Source: Taenia hydatigena (Eukaryota > Platyhelminthes > Cestoda > Cyclophyllidea > Taeniidae). Taken from it: a DNA stretch of 64,000 nucleotides. The notes below the pieces were generated by a model that saw nothing but the letters and a program-made list of their open reading frames with translations, made no database searches and was not told where the DNA came from. Of the stretch, positions 24,956 to 36,867 are shown piece by piece. Each line of letters begins with the position of its first letter. Within the stretch, counting starts at the first letter, position 1. The stretch covers positions 1 through 64,000 of the forward strand of contig JADWOT020001680.1 of assembly GCA_036345935.2 (NCBI GenBank). The letters are read 5' to 3'. The position numbers were made by a program, and so were the translations under genes.

Positions 24956-25402
24956 AGCAGTAAACCAGCTTCTGAGACCCGTCCAGAGGCGCAAGATTTA
25001 GGCTACAGTGATAAAAATAACAGACTCGAGGAGTCTGATGCACTAAAAGGAGGTGACAAGTTCACTGCGATAATGACGTTGACACCAAAGCGCTTCTGCT
25101 TGTGAAACGATTATGCAGAGCTCCATGCTCTCCGAGAGAATCACATGCTCGTGCTAATCACTCGAGCGGAGGTGTAATCACCATTTTCGACACTCTGTCA
25201 CAAAGCACTCGAATCCAGAAGGGTGCGGCATTTGTGCTGCGATGTCCATAATAAGTCATATCGGAGGACAAATGATCACGGCGGAGCTAACGGTGCCGAT
25301 TTGGATCATGGCAAGCTTTGGGCTTGTGCCAGATAGAGCTCAGATAACAGCACTGCACCGTCGAAGAAATCGAAGCCAAGCCTCTTCTTAGCTGCGGACA
25401 CT

Positions 25403-25893
25403 CTAATCAGAGGGATGGTAAGTAGGTTTCAGGTTAAAAGCCACCACTTCCTTTCAGTTAACGACTTTAAGGAACTCAAGACGCTTCACACCACCAAAGT
25501 TCAGGCGCTCCTTGCGATCGTGAGTGAGACGAGCTTTGAAGAATTTGCGTAGGGAATTGCACAATTTTGGCGAACGGCCTATCATGAACTCGCCTATGCG
25601 CAGCCAATCGCGCATTGGTATGCCCAGGCTCCACACATTCGCTCTAATCGTGAAATAAAGAATTGTGCTCCTGTGAAGCCTGTCTTTTTAGGAGGTCCCG
25701 ACTTTCGAGACACGTGGTATAGGCGATCAAAGAGTGCGATTAAAATGTGTTTAAAACCAACAATAAGCACGTCCAAGTGGACGATGCGAATGGCGCGAAG
25801 GTGCTCTAGACCACAAATGAACTCACAGCTATAAGATCGCGCATCACTTTCACCGAGGTCGCCAACATTTGAGACGAGAATCCGCCTCCTTTG
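25403..25893 (-). pseudogene. AGC-type protein kinase pseudogene, G-protein-coupled receptor kinase (GRK)-like
   Basis: Read on the minus strand, 25893-25640 gives catalytic-lobe text: a GRK-like NVGDLG, then SYSCEFICGLEHL, then IVHLDV where kinases have the HRD catalytic loop. The arginine is leucine, and the Asn of the loop and the DFG motif are not recognisable. Near 25636 the frame shifts, and 25636-25454 continues with VWSLGI (subdomain IX), IGRSP, LTHDRKERL (subdomain XI) and EFLKVVN. An in-frame TGA at 25456-25454 sits exactly where AGC kinases have Trp. After it the frame goes on with KEVVAFNLKPTYHPSD, matching the AGC C-terminal PPFxP motif, and stops at 25405-25403. No N-lobe was found upstream. 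The order of motifs makes the family call good; the GRK subfamily is an inference from NVG and the tail. Catalytic residues are lost, so it is dead. Confidence 0.65.
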
Positions 25894-25899
25894 CACAGC

Positions 25900-26620
25900 A
25901 CAAAGGCCTAAGCCAGAAGAATTCGACAGCTTTTAATCGAAGTTAGTAGAAATGGTGCTTGGTCCTCCTGTCTGGCGAGTCTCGTTAGAATGTGGTGTTC
26001 TCAAAGAGCACACCGAACAGCAGAGCTGTTTCGCAAATAGAACCTCTTCAATGCACAAGTCATGGCCTTCGCGGTCTCGTCACACTTTCTTGTTTAGACA
26101 CTTCATAGACAAAGGTATAGGAACCACTATAAATAAATTCCGCCACATGAATCTATCCAGCATCCATGCCTTGGATTTACTCAAAGCTGACTCCCTTGTC
26201 TATCGACTGACCTCAGATGCTGGCGCAGCTGCTAAAGGCGCATTCGCCTAGGCCAATCGAATCGGATCCCACTTTTTACTGGCTCGTCGCATTTGATTCT
26301 CATCCACGACGCCGGGTCAACATCGGAGGCGCCATGACTAATGTGAGTCGTTTAACATCACGCATGCTTGATTTGAATGACACTTTGAAACAGGTAGTAA
26401 ATGGCGGTCAAATATTAAATCTATGGGGCATTTATGGTGCTGAGGCTACTTTGTGTTCCTCTCAGTCGTATAAGCAGACAATTTGATCCTGTCTTTGTCT
26501 GCTTCAGCGGCAAGCTAATTTTCGGGAGAACCCGACATCACTCTAGGTTGCTGCTTGTGCCCTGATAATATACCAGCGCCTTTTCCTCCCAGTAGTTCCG
26601 GAGTTTTCATTGAGGCAGAT
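25900..26620. other. No gene recognised between two pseudogenes
   Basis: Plus-strand frames are open at 25952-26251 and 26217-26486. They overlap and have moderately protein-like composition, but I recognise no domain. On the minus strand I looked for the missing kinase N-lobe (glycine loop, catalytic Lys) and did not find it. Confidence 0.4.
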
Positions 26621-26622
26621 GA

Positions 26623-27254
26623 TTACGAGTCAGTTGATGGGACATGAATCTTTGGCTGTGATGCAGACGCCTCATTGACAGAAATTTTCTCACCGGCCTT
26701 CTTCGTAATGTAGTGTTCATTCTGGGACCATGTCTTAACCCAGCAAAAAGGTCAAAAGTATGACGAGTTTAGACCGCTTAATCGCTACACACTAATAACT
26801 GTCTTTATACAGTTAATTTAACAACTTGATTCTCGACTAAGCAGAGTCCCGACAGGTTGATGCGACGCGCCAGTTCCTTGCATCCATTCATTTTGAGGTA
26901 GTTTTTCTCATTAAAGTACTTTAATATCTCACCATTTTGGTATGGGGTGAAAAGAATCCTGCGTCTGCTTTGTTTTTGTGTCTCTAATACTGTCTGGTGT
27001 ACCTGAGGTTGTTCTGCAGTTGGTGTTATAAAGAAGTTTGCTGAATCATGCATGGATACGGTGGCTGCAAGTTGCTGGAGAAGAAAGTAATTTGGAACTG
27101 AGAAGACGTTTGCCGGAAGCTGTTGGCATGTGCTTGGCGGTGGGGACATTGGCTGCACATGTGGTTGTAGCAGCTGCTGATGTAAATTTGACAAAGTGGC
27201 GACAAGAAGTGGGTTTGGCGTCGGAAAGATTGGCAATGTAGTGGTAGATTGAGG
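26623..27254 (-). pseudogene. Decayed homeobox gene fragment, NK-2-class-like
   Basis: The minus-strand frame 27254-26826 has a Gln/Pro-rich leader followed by a homeodomain start: QSRRRILFTPYQ (arm and helix 1), F20, Y25, ELARRINLS (helix 2) and ENQV (start of helix 3). About five extra residues (GLCLV) lie between LS and ENQV. A short intron of about 90 bases may run from 26825 to 26734, with a pyrimidine-rich stretch before TTAAG. The next frame, 26733-26623, reads TWSQNEHYITKKAGEK: helix 3 with W48, Q50, N51 and Y54 kept, but F49 and R53 lost. Y54 and the RRRxLFT arm are hallmarks of NK-2 homeodomains. The insertion, the lost core residues and an imperfect join point to decay. The first frame opens after a stop with no ATG, so it is an internal exon. 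Confidence 0.6.
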
Positions 27255-27694
27255 TTAGCCTGAGCTTCTAGCATGCTTTGGAAGTAAAAAAATCGATGTA
27301 GGATATCTTTTGTAGCAGAGGTCCTGAAGTTTGTCCCCCTTCGGGTACAACTTAGCATTCCGTATCTGGCGCACCTGTAAAAAGAAAATGTCTGGAATTA
27401 GTACATGTGCATTTGCATGTACCTACATGTCGATTTCCACATTTATTTGGGTCAAGGGCTTATTCATTATCGAGTGTGTAACTTTGAGTATGCAATTGGG
27501 CCCTTTTTGACCCCAACCCTGCTGGCTGGCTCGAATGGATGTGAATGCGTGGTCGATTAGACGGCTTCGCGATGGTTGGAAATAGCAATGTCACCGGCGA
27601 GAAGCATTGCATAAAAGTTTTTCAATGCCAACCCTGACCGATGTGCGAATAAAAAGTACAGCTGCATGGGACAACAAATGAGCCCAGTTTTAAC

Positions 27695-27960
27695 TCATGA
27701 TGACCGATGGACGGAATATGGTAGCAAAAGGACAAAAGCTTGAGGTAAAAGGTATGCAAACAAGGAAGTATAAAAGAGTGATAAGGTAATTTGATAAACA
27801 ATTCCCTTGTCTTGCAGCGTGGCCAGATGCTGGAGTTGTTTAGGATCGAGAGGGTCCACAGGCTTTATCACTGTGAAGTTGGACATGATGAACTTGTGAC
27901 CACACAATTCTGCGCCATATTTATAGGCTATGAGAGCCAATAAAATCTACGTTTATGGGT
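27695..27960 (-). other. Possible exon fragment upstream of the homeobox relic
   Basis: The minus-strand frame 27940-27695 reads protein-like in its first half (IAYKYGAELCG, MSNFTVIKPVDPLDPKQLQH) and then turns hydrophobic, as intron or spacer would. It lies about 450 bases upstream of the homeobox relic on the same strand, so it could be an earlier exon of that gene or of another dead gene. No ATG start or clear splice sites were identified, and I do not recognise the family. Confidence 0.3.
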
Positions 27961-30900
27961 CAGACCAATAAGATTCGAGAGTCATAATTGTGTCGAAACA
28001 ATTACCTGCAACGGCGTCATGTCGTACCGATGAGGCACGCAGCTCTTTTGCTTGCGTCCGGTGATTTTAAACGCTTAACCGGTTAATACTGTTTTGCGCA
28101 ATCCCTTACTTGAAGACAAAACATTGTGCTACGCTTACTACACTTGGTCGTTGGAAATGCCATTTCCTGCGCTTTGTAGGAAGACGAATTTAAAGGCACA
28201 CGAAAGACCATCAATGCAGTTCTGCGCTGACGTGATCCACATCACTCCAACGTCCATGAATGCCTGGCATGACCCTGCTAGCCATTCAGCATTGCTGCAT
28301 CTCATCCTCGGCAGCAGCCGCATTCTTGCAGCCACAGTGCTTGGCACCTGCTCTCCTCCCTTACCTATAATCGGTACCAATGCTAGCAAACCGAGTAGTA
28401 TCGCAACATAACTTTGGTACTAGTTTTCCATTCGTCTGACTAAAGTGCGTTTCAGCATCTTAGCCATTCAGTCATTAGCTATCCACCATTTGATTGCATT
28501 CTGCGAACACTGCAGACAGGTCTGTCTCGGCCAGCCTCATATATTAACCACGTGCTGCCCGAATTAACCTTCAATCACTCCGCAGATCGAGAAAGGAACA
28601 GGCGAACATGTCGGTAGTTGAGAAAATCGACAGGTAGGTAGGTCGATAGATAAAGGGTTTGAGGTTTACGGAGTGACTGGAAGGTCATTGGGCAGCCGAC
28701 ACTAGCATTATCGCCTCACCAAGCCTCTAGCTCTACATCTCTACTACCTGACTTAACAAGTGCATAAAAATGAACAGATGAACAGTCAAAGAATCCCAGT
28801 ACCTTTCAAAGAAATCCTCCAAAAACAACATGCACAATAGGTTTGGTGGTGGAAAAGGATACAATGAGTAGAGGGAAAGACGTTGATATGGCACTACTTG
28901 CGACGGCTGTCAAACCCAGGTTCTCATTGCCATCTATATACTACAGAAGAGGTGGCGCATCACGAAAAGCATTTGTATAACGAACACAATGTCAACTGAT
29001 GTCATGACACTAGGGTGGGAACTGCACAACACCTCGCCTTTGCTCATGTCTGCGTGGGACTTATCGGCTCAACATCAAGCGTCGCTTTAAAAAAGGAACG
29101 CGACAAATGATCTATATCGTCAATTGTCGGCTTGCAGGGCTGAAGACCCACGTATACCTTAAGCGTTTCTATGCTAGTGATACACTCTCCTTCCACGATA
29201 CCTTGTGCACATACAGCTCCATTTCATCGGACATACGCATGATAGCACTCAGTCAATCAACATTATGTGCAATGGACCAGCCAATATATGCGTGCGCTCC
29301 AAACGGTAAAATCACAAGTAACGTGCGTAAATAAGACATTACGACCAACTTCTACCCTCATCGTTGTTGGCAGCAATGAGATCAAAATTAATCAATGCTC
29401 TCCGAAACACGAGTCACGAGGGCGTCAGGGTGCTACTTTAGCATCTTCGGCAGTCATATGTTTTGACGAAGATTAAGCGATTTCAACACGACCACTCACA
29501 TCAGGCAGGACTGCATAAGTGTTCAAGCGCCGCATCTCATGCCACTGAGGTAAAGCTGATAAAGATAGCTGGGCGGGGAGGTCCTCAGACAGCGAAATAA
29601 ACAGGTCACCTCACCTTCGCCTGTCTATCCATCCACACATCCACCAGCCAAATAACCCAATTAACAGGTAAGTGAAAAGATCGCAAAAAGAAATAGATGA
29701 AGCATGATGCTTGACAGTACACATCTGTCTATCTCGGAAGACGTCCACTAATTACTGGTAGGCATAAATATTAACCCAGCTGATCCAAGGGAGACGTCAA
29801 ACCTGTCTCCATGACGCATCAGTTGGCTATTTGTCGCAAGGTAAAAACAGCTAAAGCCAAGGCTACTTACTACTACGACTAAGGCGAGAGTGGAGAAGAC
29901 CACACCAGACTGCTACATTGCTACATCAGGAGGAGCGAACAAATCGAGACTATCAGTGGGCTGCCTTCCAACCTATCACCGTGTCAATACGTTTCCAATG
30001 AACACTTCATTCATAAGTATGTGGGTGGCAGGCATCGCAGGATGCTTCTTTGCCAACAATGAATGTGTACAGTTCAATGGCTAACAAAAACACCGCCAAA
30101 CAACCGAAGTCGCGTCCTATCCCATGCCTTTCCGCTCGTTTACAAAGCAGCCTCGTTAGAAAGGAACCCATAGAGTCGCCTGACATTTAGCGAAATTTGA
30201 GTACGCGTAGGAATGGACATTAAATTACGAGGTGGTCCTCCTCAACTCCGCAAAACAATGAGAAGAAGTAAAGCAGTAGCAAGCTTCCTAACCACGAGTA
30301 GACTAATTAGAATATGTTAACTTGACACAACTGTGCGAAGTGCCATGCTGGCGTTCGAGTTAGTAAATAAGAACACTTATTTGGAGATGATAGTTGCAGT
30401 CCATTGTAAATGCCTTTACGTGCAATGGCTCGAATCGCCGTATATTGCCCACAAGCGTCAAATACACTCAATCTAGTCACCGCGAATTTAGCATGATTTT
30501 CAATAGATGAAATCAAATTGTCTGAATTGAATTTCTAATATTCGTTAAAACCCACTTAACAACCTTCCTTGGTTAGGCTAGAATGACAATACGGGCAATA
30601 GACAAACGTACGCCATCCACCCTTATAAACGGAAAGCGAATTCAGCCAGTGGCACGACCAGATGTCAATGAGCACAAAAACTAGAAATAATGATATTTAA
30701 AATATACCAGTGCTGGGTAAAAGCCCCTCAACAACTGGCGGCAGCAAGCAAATGGAACGCGTGAAATATAAGAAAGTAGAAAATACACCGTTATTCCTAA
30801 ACCAGCGCTGGAATCCCATAGAACATACAAACTGTAGCCAATGCAAAAGACTACACGTTGCACTTAGGCGTCACAACTCACCAAAGTGCATTAACGAAAA

Positions 30901-32160
30901 ATAGCATGCTTAAATAGGGCTTATCAAATGCATATAATGTTAATTCTACGCACCTATAAATTGGTGAGTCACTTCATACATTCACGATCATCACAATCAT
31001 TGACGCGGCCTTCTCTGCCTGCCACGTCAAAAAGCAGGAGCCATGGCACGTCACCGCCTGCACCCACTTCACGGCAGACTTCCAACGGTTCTGACGAAAT
31101 TTCACCAGCTAGCGCTGATCTCCAAAACGCCCTTTGGCGGTGGCACAGCCTCAACGAAGTACCTGTTCTTTGCAGAGTTGAAAGGAAAACTGCCATTGTA
31201 CTGCTTCTTTTGTTCATTCATCCCCATTTTACGTGATAAAATCCGGTGTCGATATCCACCCATTACCAGTGTCACCAAATATTTCATTTAAGGAACAAAC
31301 TGGGATTTAAAGAAACAATGCCGATCAAGGTGGAGGATTAAAACGCTGCGCGGACGATAGAGTAGGCTGCAAGTTGATGCATCAGTCGCAGCAGAGTCTC
31401 TACAATCTTGGCTTAGGCTTGTACCGATCATATCCGCTGAGGTTGCAGGAGTTGACATTCAGTTCGTCAGTGGATAAGAAGGGGAAGCACAGCTGCTATA
31501 TCTGCGTCCAATGAGCATGACAAATTCCACTGACAGGATCACTGTAGCAATTTAAAAATGTAGCTGTCACATTGCATTTGTGAACGGACTTCAAGGAAAG
31601 GATAGACAACGAATTCATTGAGGCATAGCATCGATTAAACCAACTTCTAGGCTGTAATAGAGAGCACAAGAGCAAACTTCAAATCCGTCATTTTTAGTAA
31701 TCTCTTGGAGTTTACAAGATACATCACCACAGATAGGTGCATTATTGTCATCCTTAGGTCCCGGTTAATCATCAGTGACGCCACTTGGAGCCTACAATAA
31801 AGCAGCTTCCATCATTCTTAAACAAGCAGAGCTTACCCAACCGAAATGCAACCGCAATCAAAACAGGCAACGCACCCGCCATATTGGCAGACGACATACT
31901 AAACACGCCCTGCGACCTTGAAACTGCCCAACTAGAACAACCACTGTGGAGTAATTACCTTTTAATCTTAAAACTCATAACAATACACGAAACATACAAC
32001 CGAATTAAGGTTAGCAAATGCTGTTGAATTTGATCTATGCGATAGTGCCAAACCGAATACAGCTTGTCTTTGAAAATAGGTTAATTGAAAATTAATATAC
32101 AATCGCAAGAATTTGCATGCTATTATAGAAACATTACACGTCATTTAAACCTTAGTACTT
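27960..32160. other. No gene recognised
   Basis: Frames at 28094-28411 (plus), 28138-28389 (minus) and 29890-30084 (plus) have no recognisable domain. At 30928-31291 four frames, two per strand, are open together and the DNA is locally G/C-richer; the plus-strand text is Ser/Pro-rich (LPATSKSRSHGTSPPAP). That could be a remnant exon, but there is no supporting motif. A short GGTA run occurs at 28631-28641. Confidence 0.4.
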
Positions 32161-32164
32161 ACGT

Positions 32165-32360
32165 AGTGCCTTGAGGCTCCCTTGAAGGCACAAAAAGGAA
32201 AAAAAACAGGACAGAATATACGTAGTCCACAGGCAGAGGGGCTTGAAGTTGCTGGCATGGCCCGGAGGCCAGCGTACGCGGCTAGGGTAATATGGCCGCC
32301 CCTGTTCCTCTCACTGAAACCGACAGTCCGAGCAAACGAAGTATTAATACCGCTACTCTC
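32165..32360 (+). repeat. Local direct repeat D, copy 1
   Basis: Matches 32878-33070 in direct orientation about 710 bases away. Shared landmarks are CCTTGAGGCT, ACAGGACAGAATATA, GCTGGCATGGCCCGGAGGCC and the ACCGACAGTCC(G/A)A(G/C)CAA stretch. The core around CATGG(C/T)CCGGAGGCCAGC is almost identical, while the A-rich left part differs by indels. Confidence 0.85.
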
Positions 32361-32389
32361 TTCTTTCCAGCGAGGTCCTTGATGCTCTC

Positions 32390-32870
32390 CTTGGTAGATC
32401 TTCCGCGTCTGTCATCACAACTCGATCAGTGCCGCAAGAAGCACCCACGAGCTAACCGTATGAGTCGTCGAAATTCGACGCAATTGAGGCGATGCTTAAC
32501 ACCAACGTCAGTGATCCCTTTTGGCAGTTCGATTTGACCTAGAGTTTCGTCCGGCTTGGAAATCAAGTTGCGAAATAAGAGGTTCTGCCAGCCATCAACA
32601 TATTCTTTGGGAAACGTTAGCACATCACTCTCCTTAAGAAGGTATATTAGGAGCAATCTCCGGACCGATGTCTTCCCAGGAGATCCACGACTGGCTTCGC
32701 TTCAGTCGTTAATACCTATCTTGTAGAACACGGAGATAGGGTAAATGTCGAAGACGGACGTCGTTCTTAGCTCTTCTGCTATGGGATGTCAGAGATACTC
32801 CCAACCGTAGCACGTGCACAGGCGGTACAAATAGGGATAAAAACCCAGTAGAGTCGGGTCCGCTTTCCGT
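32390..32870 (-). other. Spacer between the D repeats, with unassigned open frames
   Basis: On the minus strand 32656-32426 is open and reads partly protein-like (FPKEYVDGWQNLLFRN), but it starts without ATG and I recognise no family. Because it sits between two direct repeats it may be the inside of a small composite element. I found no transposase or reverse-transcriptase motif. Confidence 0.3.
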
Positions 32871-32877
32871 TGCCACA

Positions 32878-33070
32878 AATGTAGCGTCTTGAGGCTTTCT
32901 TGGGAGAAAAAGAAGGCAAAAATATCAGGGCAGAATATATATATATACACATGTATACATTCAACTGGAAGAGGGAACTGAGCTACTGGCATGGTCCGGA
33001 GGCCAGCCTACGCGGCTAACAAGATGGCCACCCCTGCGACCCTGACCGGAACCGGCAGTCCAACCAAGCA
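32878..33070 (+). repeat. Local direct repeat D, copy 2, with AT microsatellite
   Basis: Partner of 32165-32360. Compared with that copy it has gained a short (AT)n tract at 32934-32947, just where the other copy reads GAATATACGTAG. The match ends near AAGTATTA in both copies. The flanks outside differ. Confidence 0.85.
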
Positions 33071-33074
33071 AAGT

Positions 33075-34075
33075 ATTACAGCAAGAGATGAATGAAAAAA
33101 GCAAAAATTCTAAACAATTTTCTGCTTTCGTAACTTAAATATCGTGTTTGTTGTTTTTATAATGCTTGAATCAATTTTGTAAATTAGTTTGGCTGGGTAT
33201 CCCAACACATAATTTGGTTAAATTTTTAGTGCCAATTTAACTGCAAAGTCGTTAGTGGTGTGGTGAGGTTTAAAAAGCATTTGAGAATGAAGAGAGCTAG
33301 GATTAAAGTCTCGTCTGTCTCAAGTTGCGTGTATGCGTATACCTGAGGTTGCTGTGGTTTTTGCGCACATTTAGAAGACAAAGATTAGACTGTGCCTCTT
33401 GTGAAGCACGGCGCTTTTAATTATTGGCACACTTAATGAGGGGTGTTGGATACTGCTATCAAACCAGGTAACTGTGAACTACACCACAAGATGAGGAGGA
33501 GGGGAAAGGTCGTCATTTGGAAGGAATTGGTACCCACGTCTTCTCCTCGGTAATCGACGACGACGTAATGGACAGTGCCTGATCTTCCGAAATGATAGTG
33601 AAGGCTTGGCGTTCGTTTGAGTGAAGACCTGTGGGGAAGAGGACGGAGGTAGTGTGCACATCTGTGTTCGACCGAAGCATTGAAGTGGAATAAGTTGCCG
33701 CTGACCGTACAGAGTCTGCTAAATGAGAAACATTATATGTGGAGGAATTTGCGGAATCGCCTCCAAAGGCATTCTTGTTAGCGTAGTGTGGTGTGCGGTT
33801 TGTGGTATTCTTTGTTGGTCGGCCAAAGACTATGTATTGGTTTGAATTACATTCTCATTCCCAACTTGCCTATTATGCATAGCACCCAAACAGCTTTCCT
33901 ATGGGTTTCCTTGCAGTACAATACAGTGTGTGCCACACAGCATCTTCGTCGCATGACTACTGGCTCACTCTTCCTTTAAGCGTATAACGATCCAAGACTT
34001 TACAAGTATAAGACTAGATGCAAGTACTACGATAATAAACGAACACACAAGACTCCTTGACCATGCTTTTCACTG
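33075..34075. other. No gene recognised
   Basis: A/T-rich at 33100-33240. Short frames at 33479-33661 (minus, Arg/Pro/Ser-rich) and 33788-33979 (plus) show nothing distinctive. Confidence 0.45.
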
Positions 34076-34080
34076 GAGAA

Positions 34081-34740
34081 GAGTGTGGCACAATGCACGG
34101 GAGGAGATGAGTTTCGTGATGGAAACACAAACATGTACAGCGTCTGCCAGAAGTCAAAGTTGGCCACGAGACTCACTTGCGTCCATCCAGCACCTCCCAT
34201 TCTCAATGTCCAATTGAACAGTTTAGCGGACTCACGGTCACTTCTCTCTTGTAATCGACACCCTTTTAGCCATGGTCCATTTAGTCTAGTTCAACGACAA
34301 ACACAGTCTCTGTCTCAAAATGCCATTTAAAATGCGTCAAGTAATAAACGCTACTCTGCAGACTAGGAAGAGAGCTAGATAGCGGGTGAAAGGCGGGTAA
34401 AGATGAAGTATTTATTTTAATATAGCATCGAATATTGCAAAGGGTGCTAGAAGGTGGTAGTCGGATGCATTGACTGCGCCAACTAAGACATGAAGGCTCC
34501 GTTGGACAGGTAAAAATTTAACCCAATTTCCACATAATTTGTCAAAAACAAATCCATAATGCAATAGCAGTTGCAACAAATATTCGCATTCCCTACACTT
34601 TTACACAGAACATAATGAAACAGACACGCCGTCAGTCGCATTTCATCAGCCATCTGCCACGGGATCATGAGCAATGTGGACTACTACTGACTACGTTCCA
34701 GTAAACGAGTTGCTACGACCTGCATGCAATTGGAAGAAAG
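34081..34740 (+). repeat. Dispersed repeat B, copy 1
   Basis: Diverged match to 38690-39320. Shared landmarks in order: GCCACGAG(A/G)CTC, CATC(C/G)AG, a TCT(C/G)CCAAAATG-like stretch, GGATG followed by ACTGCGCC or ACTCCGAC and AACTAAG, then TTGGACAGG and CAATTTCC. The same order in both copies shows a single insertion or duplication ancestor. The open frame at 34085-34330 lies inside and is not conserved in the partner. Confidence 0.7.
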
Positions 34741-35899
34741 GAAAATCTTAAAGCCATTACGTCTGCAGATTTATCGAGGTAATTTACTGGTCATTAGGGG
34801 CATGCGACGGTTGAAGTTCAGTGACAGTGTTGTGGGCCTCCTAGCAACGCCTCGCCAATGAGGCGCCATCGTGTTTGCCAATCGGATCTTTGATAGATAG
34901 TTGCAGTTCTGGTTCCTAAAGTACCAAAACTTGGTTATATTTTACATTCGACTCATTCTGAGACTCCTTCTTTCCCAGGGCTATGTCCGCTTTGCTGTCA
35001 TGAGACCCACTCAGTTCACTTAGATTTCTGTTGTCCGCTGAAGGGTTGCGGGGCGCTAGGCGAATAAGTGCCTGTTCTCAACATCCATCCGCATTTGCTT
35101 TTCACAATGATGTACACATATTTACGAGATCGGTTTGATTACAAAAATGAGTTAAGAGCAGGATGATTTTGAAATGTAGATTATGAGGCAGTTTATTCAA
35201 TACCACGATGGATGCGGCCTGAATAAAAAGACTGCAGCTAGTATGTGGGATGGCAGGGCATGATAGTGCATAGAACGCTCTGGTAGAGGCATACAAAGTC
35301 AAAGGTCCTGCATTCTATGCAGAAATAATTAGACAACAATTTGTTTTTGAGCTGTAGAGTACACTGAAATGGCCTATGGTTGGATGGTAGGCGCCTACAG
35401 CAGGTGTTACCATCCTGCCTATATCAAAGGCCAGTTAGTTATTTTTGGCAAAAACACAACCAAACAATTCGGATGTAATTCATTTGCACCTGCTTCACAG
35501 CTTAGATTAAACCATTAAAGATTTTAGGTTGGGTGAAGGGCAAAGTTTGACGGCACAAGCCAATTTTGATTTCGATGACGAGGTTGTAAACAATCAATGG
35601 TTTAATGGTTGACACCTATGCGGTTATGCTATCAACTTTGAAGTACTTATCCACGCAAGACAAATGCGACCTGCACGAGAGAAAACAAATAAAAGTTAAG
35701 CCCAATGTTGGTGGCGTGGAGGTTCGCTAACATCATCACCAGTTGTCCCTCTCAACTTCTTGCAACAGAGCAATGCACTGCCTCGCTTCCACCTTTTTGT
35801 AGGTGAGAGTAGACGCAGGTCGATATGCCACATGTATAAGCAACGACGAGGCTAAACTCATCAAACAGGTGAGAAGTAAGTTTTCGCATAGTTTGTTGC

Positions 35900-36035
35900 A
35901 CGTTTTTGTAACTTACAGGCCACTTCACATCCCATGATTTCCCTTTGCATGGGCGAAATTGCTTGATTAATACATTATAACCAACACCTCAAATGTGCTA
36001 AACCATCTTCCTTGCATTCGGACACGACTCTCATT
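35900..36035 (+). repeat. Dispersed repeat A, partial copy
   Basis: TTTGCATGGGCGAAATTGCT at 35945-35964 and its flanks align with 20991-21010 and onward. The match fades after about 130 bases. It lies about 1.1 kb downstream of repeat B copy 1, in the same orientation, consistent with a once larger B/A element. Confidence 0.6.
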
Positions 36036-36039
36036 GCCA

Positions 36040-36860
36040 ACACCCAGTACAATGCTGCATCGACTAGTCTCGCTCCTGTCCAAAGCATCTATTAATTAGT
36101 ACCAACCGAACAGGGTTCTAGTAAACGAAGTTGCAAAAAAGAGAGATTGAGATATCCAATTAAGTTCTGTCGAGAGAAGAAACACCACGGTCCTTTGTCC
36201 CATAGTGCCTACCCATTGGAAGGGTAGACCAAACCCATACTCTGAGTATGGAACGCAATTCCCATGTCCGCAACACTTACTTCTTTTCTTAACTGACCCA
36301 TCATCAGACTGCAGAACTTTCATAATGTTTTTCTTCTCATTTGAGCATGTGAAATCGTAAATGTCGAGAGGCACATTGTTTAAACTCCAATGTCAACCCT
36401 ATTTACCTACGAAGTAAAAGCCTTTTGGGGTGTTGGACCTCAAGTCGCATTGAGTTGTAACTTGGGTAAAGATGTGAACTCAACCAAACACTATCGTCCA
36501 GCGATGCATAGTCGCTTCTGGAGGGTTTATCAAGACCACGATGAATAAGCATTCGCCAGCCTACTCTAATGGATCGCCCCCCCCCCCCTTCTGCTTAAAC
36601 GGTCGGTATTTGAGGTCAGTGGTGTAGCGAGAAACGAAGAGCACAACAAGTGGCCGGCTTAATCCCATCCCGTTCCCTTATCTTATTCATCAAGCCGAAT
36701 GATAATCAAGCTTCAGATCAATGTCTTTATGGAAGTACGTAAATGTTAATGGCTGGAGCGAATAATTTGTGGCACCAAACACTTCGCGATGGCTGACTGT
36801 GTACATTGGCTGTGCGAAGAGAACTCTACACCATGCCAGTAACATTAAATGAGTCCCTAC
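36040..36860. other. No gene recognised; contains a 12-base C run
   Basis: A homopolymer of 12 C lies at 36577-36588. Minus-strand frames at 36096-36374 and 36690-36983 are open but have no recognised domain. Confidence 0.45.
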
Positions 36861-36867
36861 ATTTATA

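Noticed and set aside
27026..27358. 110-codon minus-strand frame over the homeobox relic
   Set aside because: It is in another frame than the homeodomain text and shows no domain itself.
36577..36588. C12 run as a regulatory or mobile-element signature
   Set aside because: A lone homopolymer with no flanking structure; it may also be of uncertain length in the assembly.
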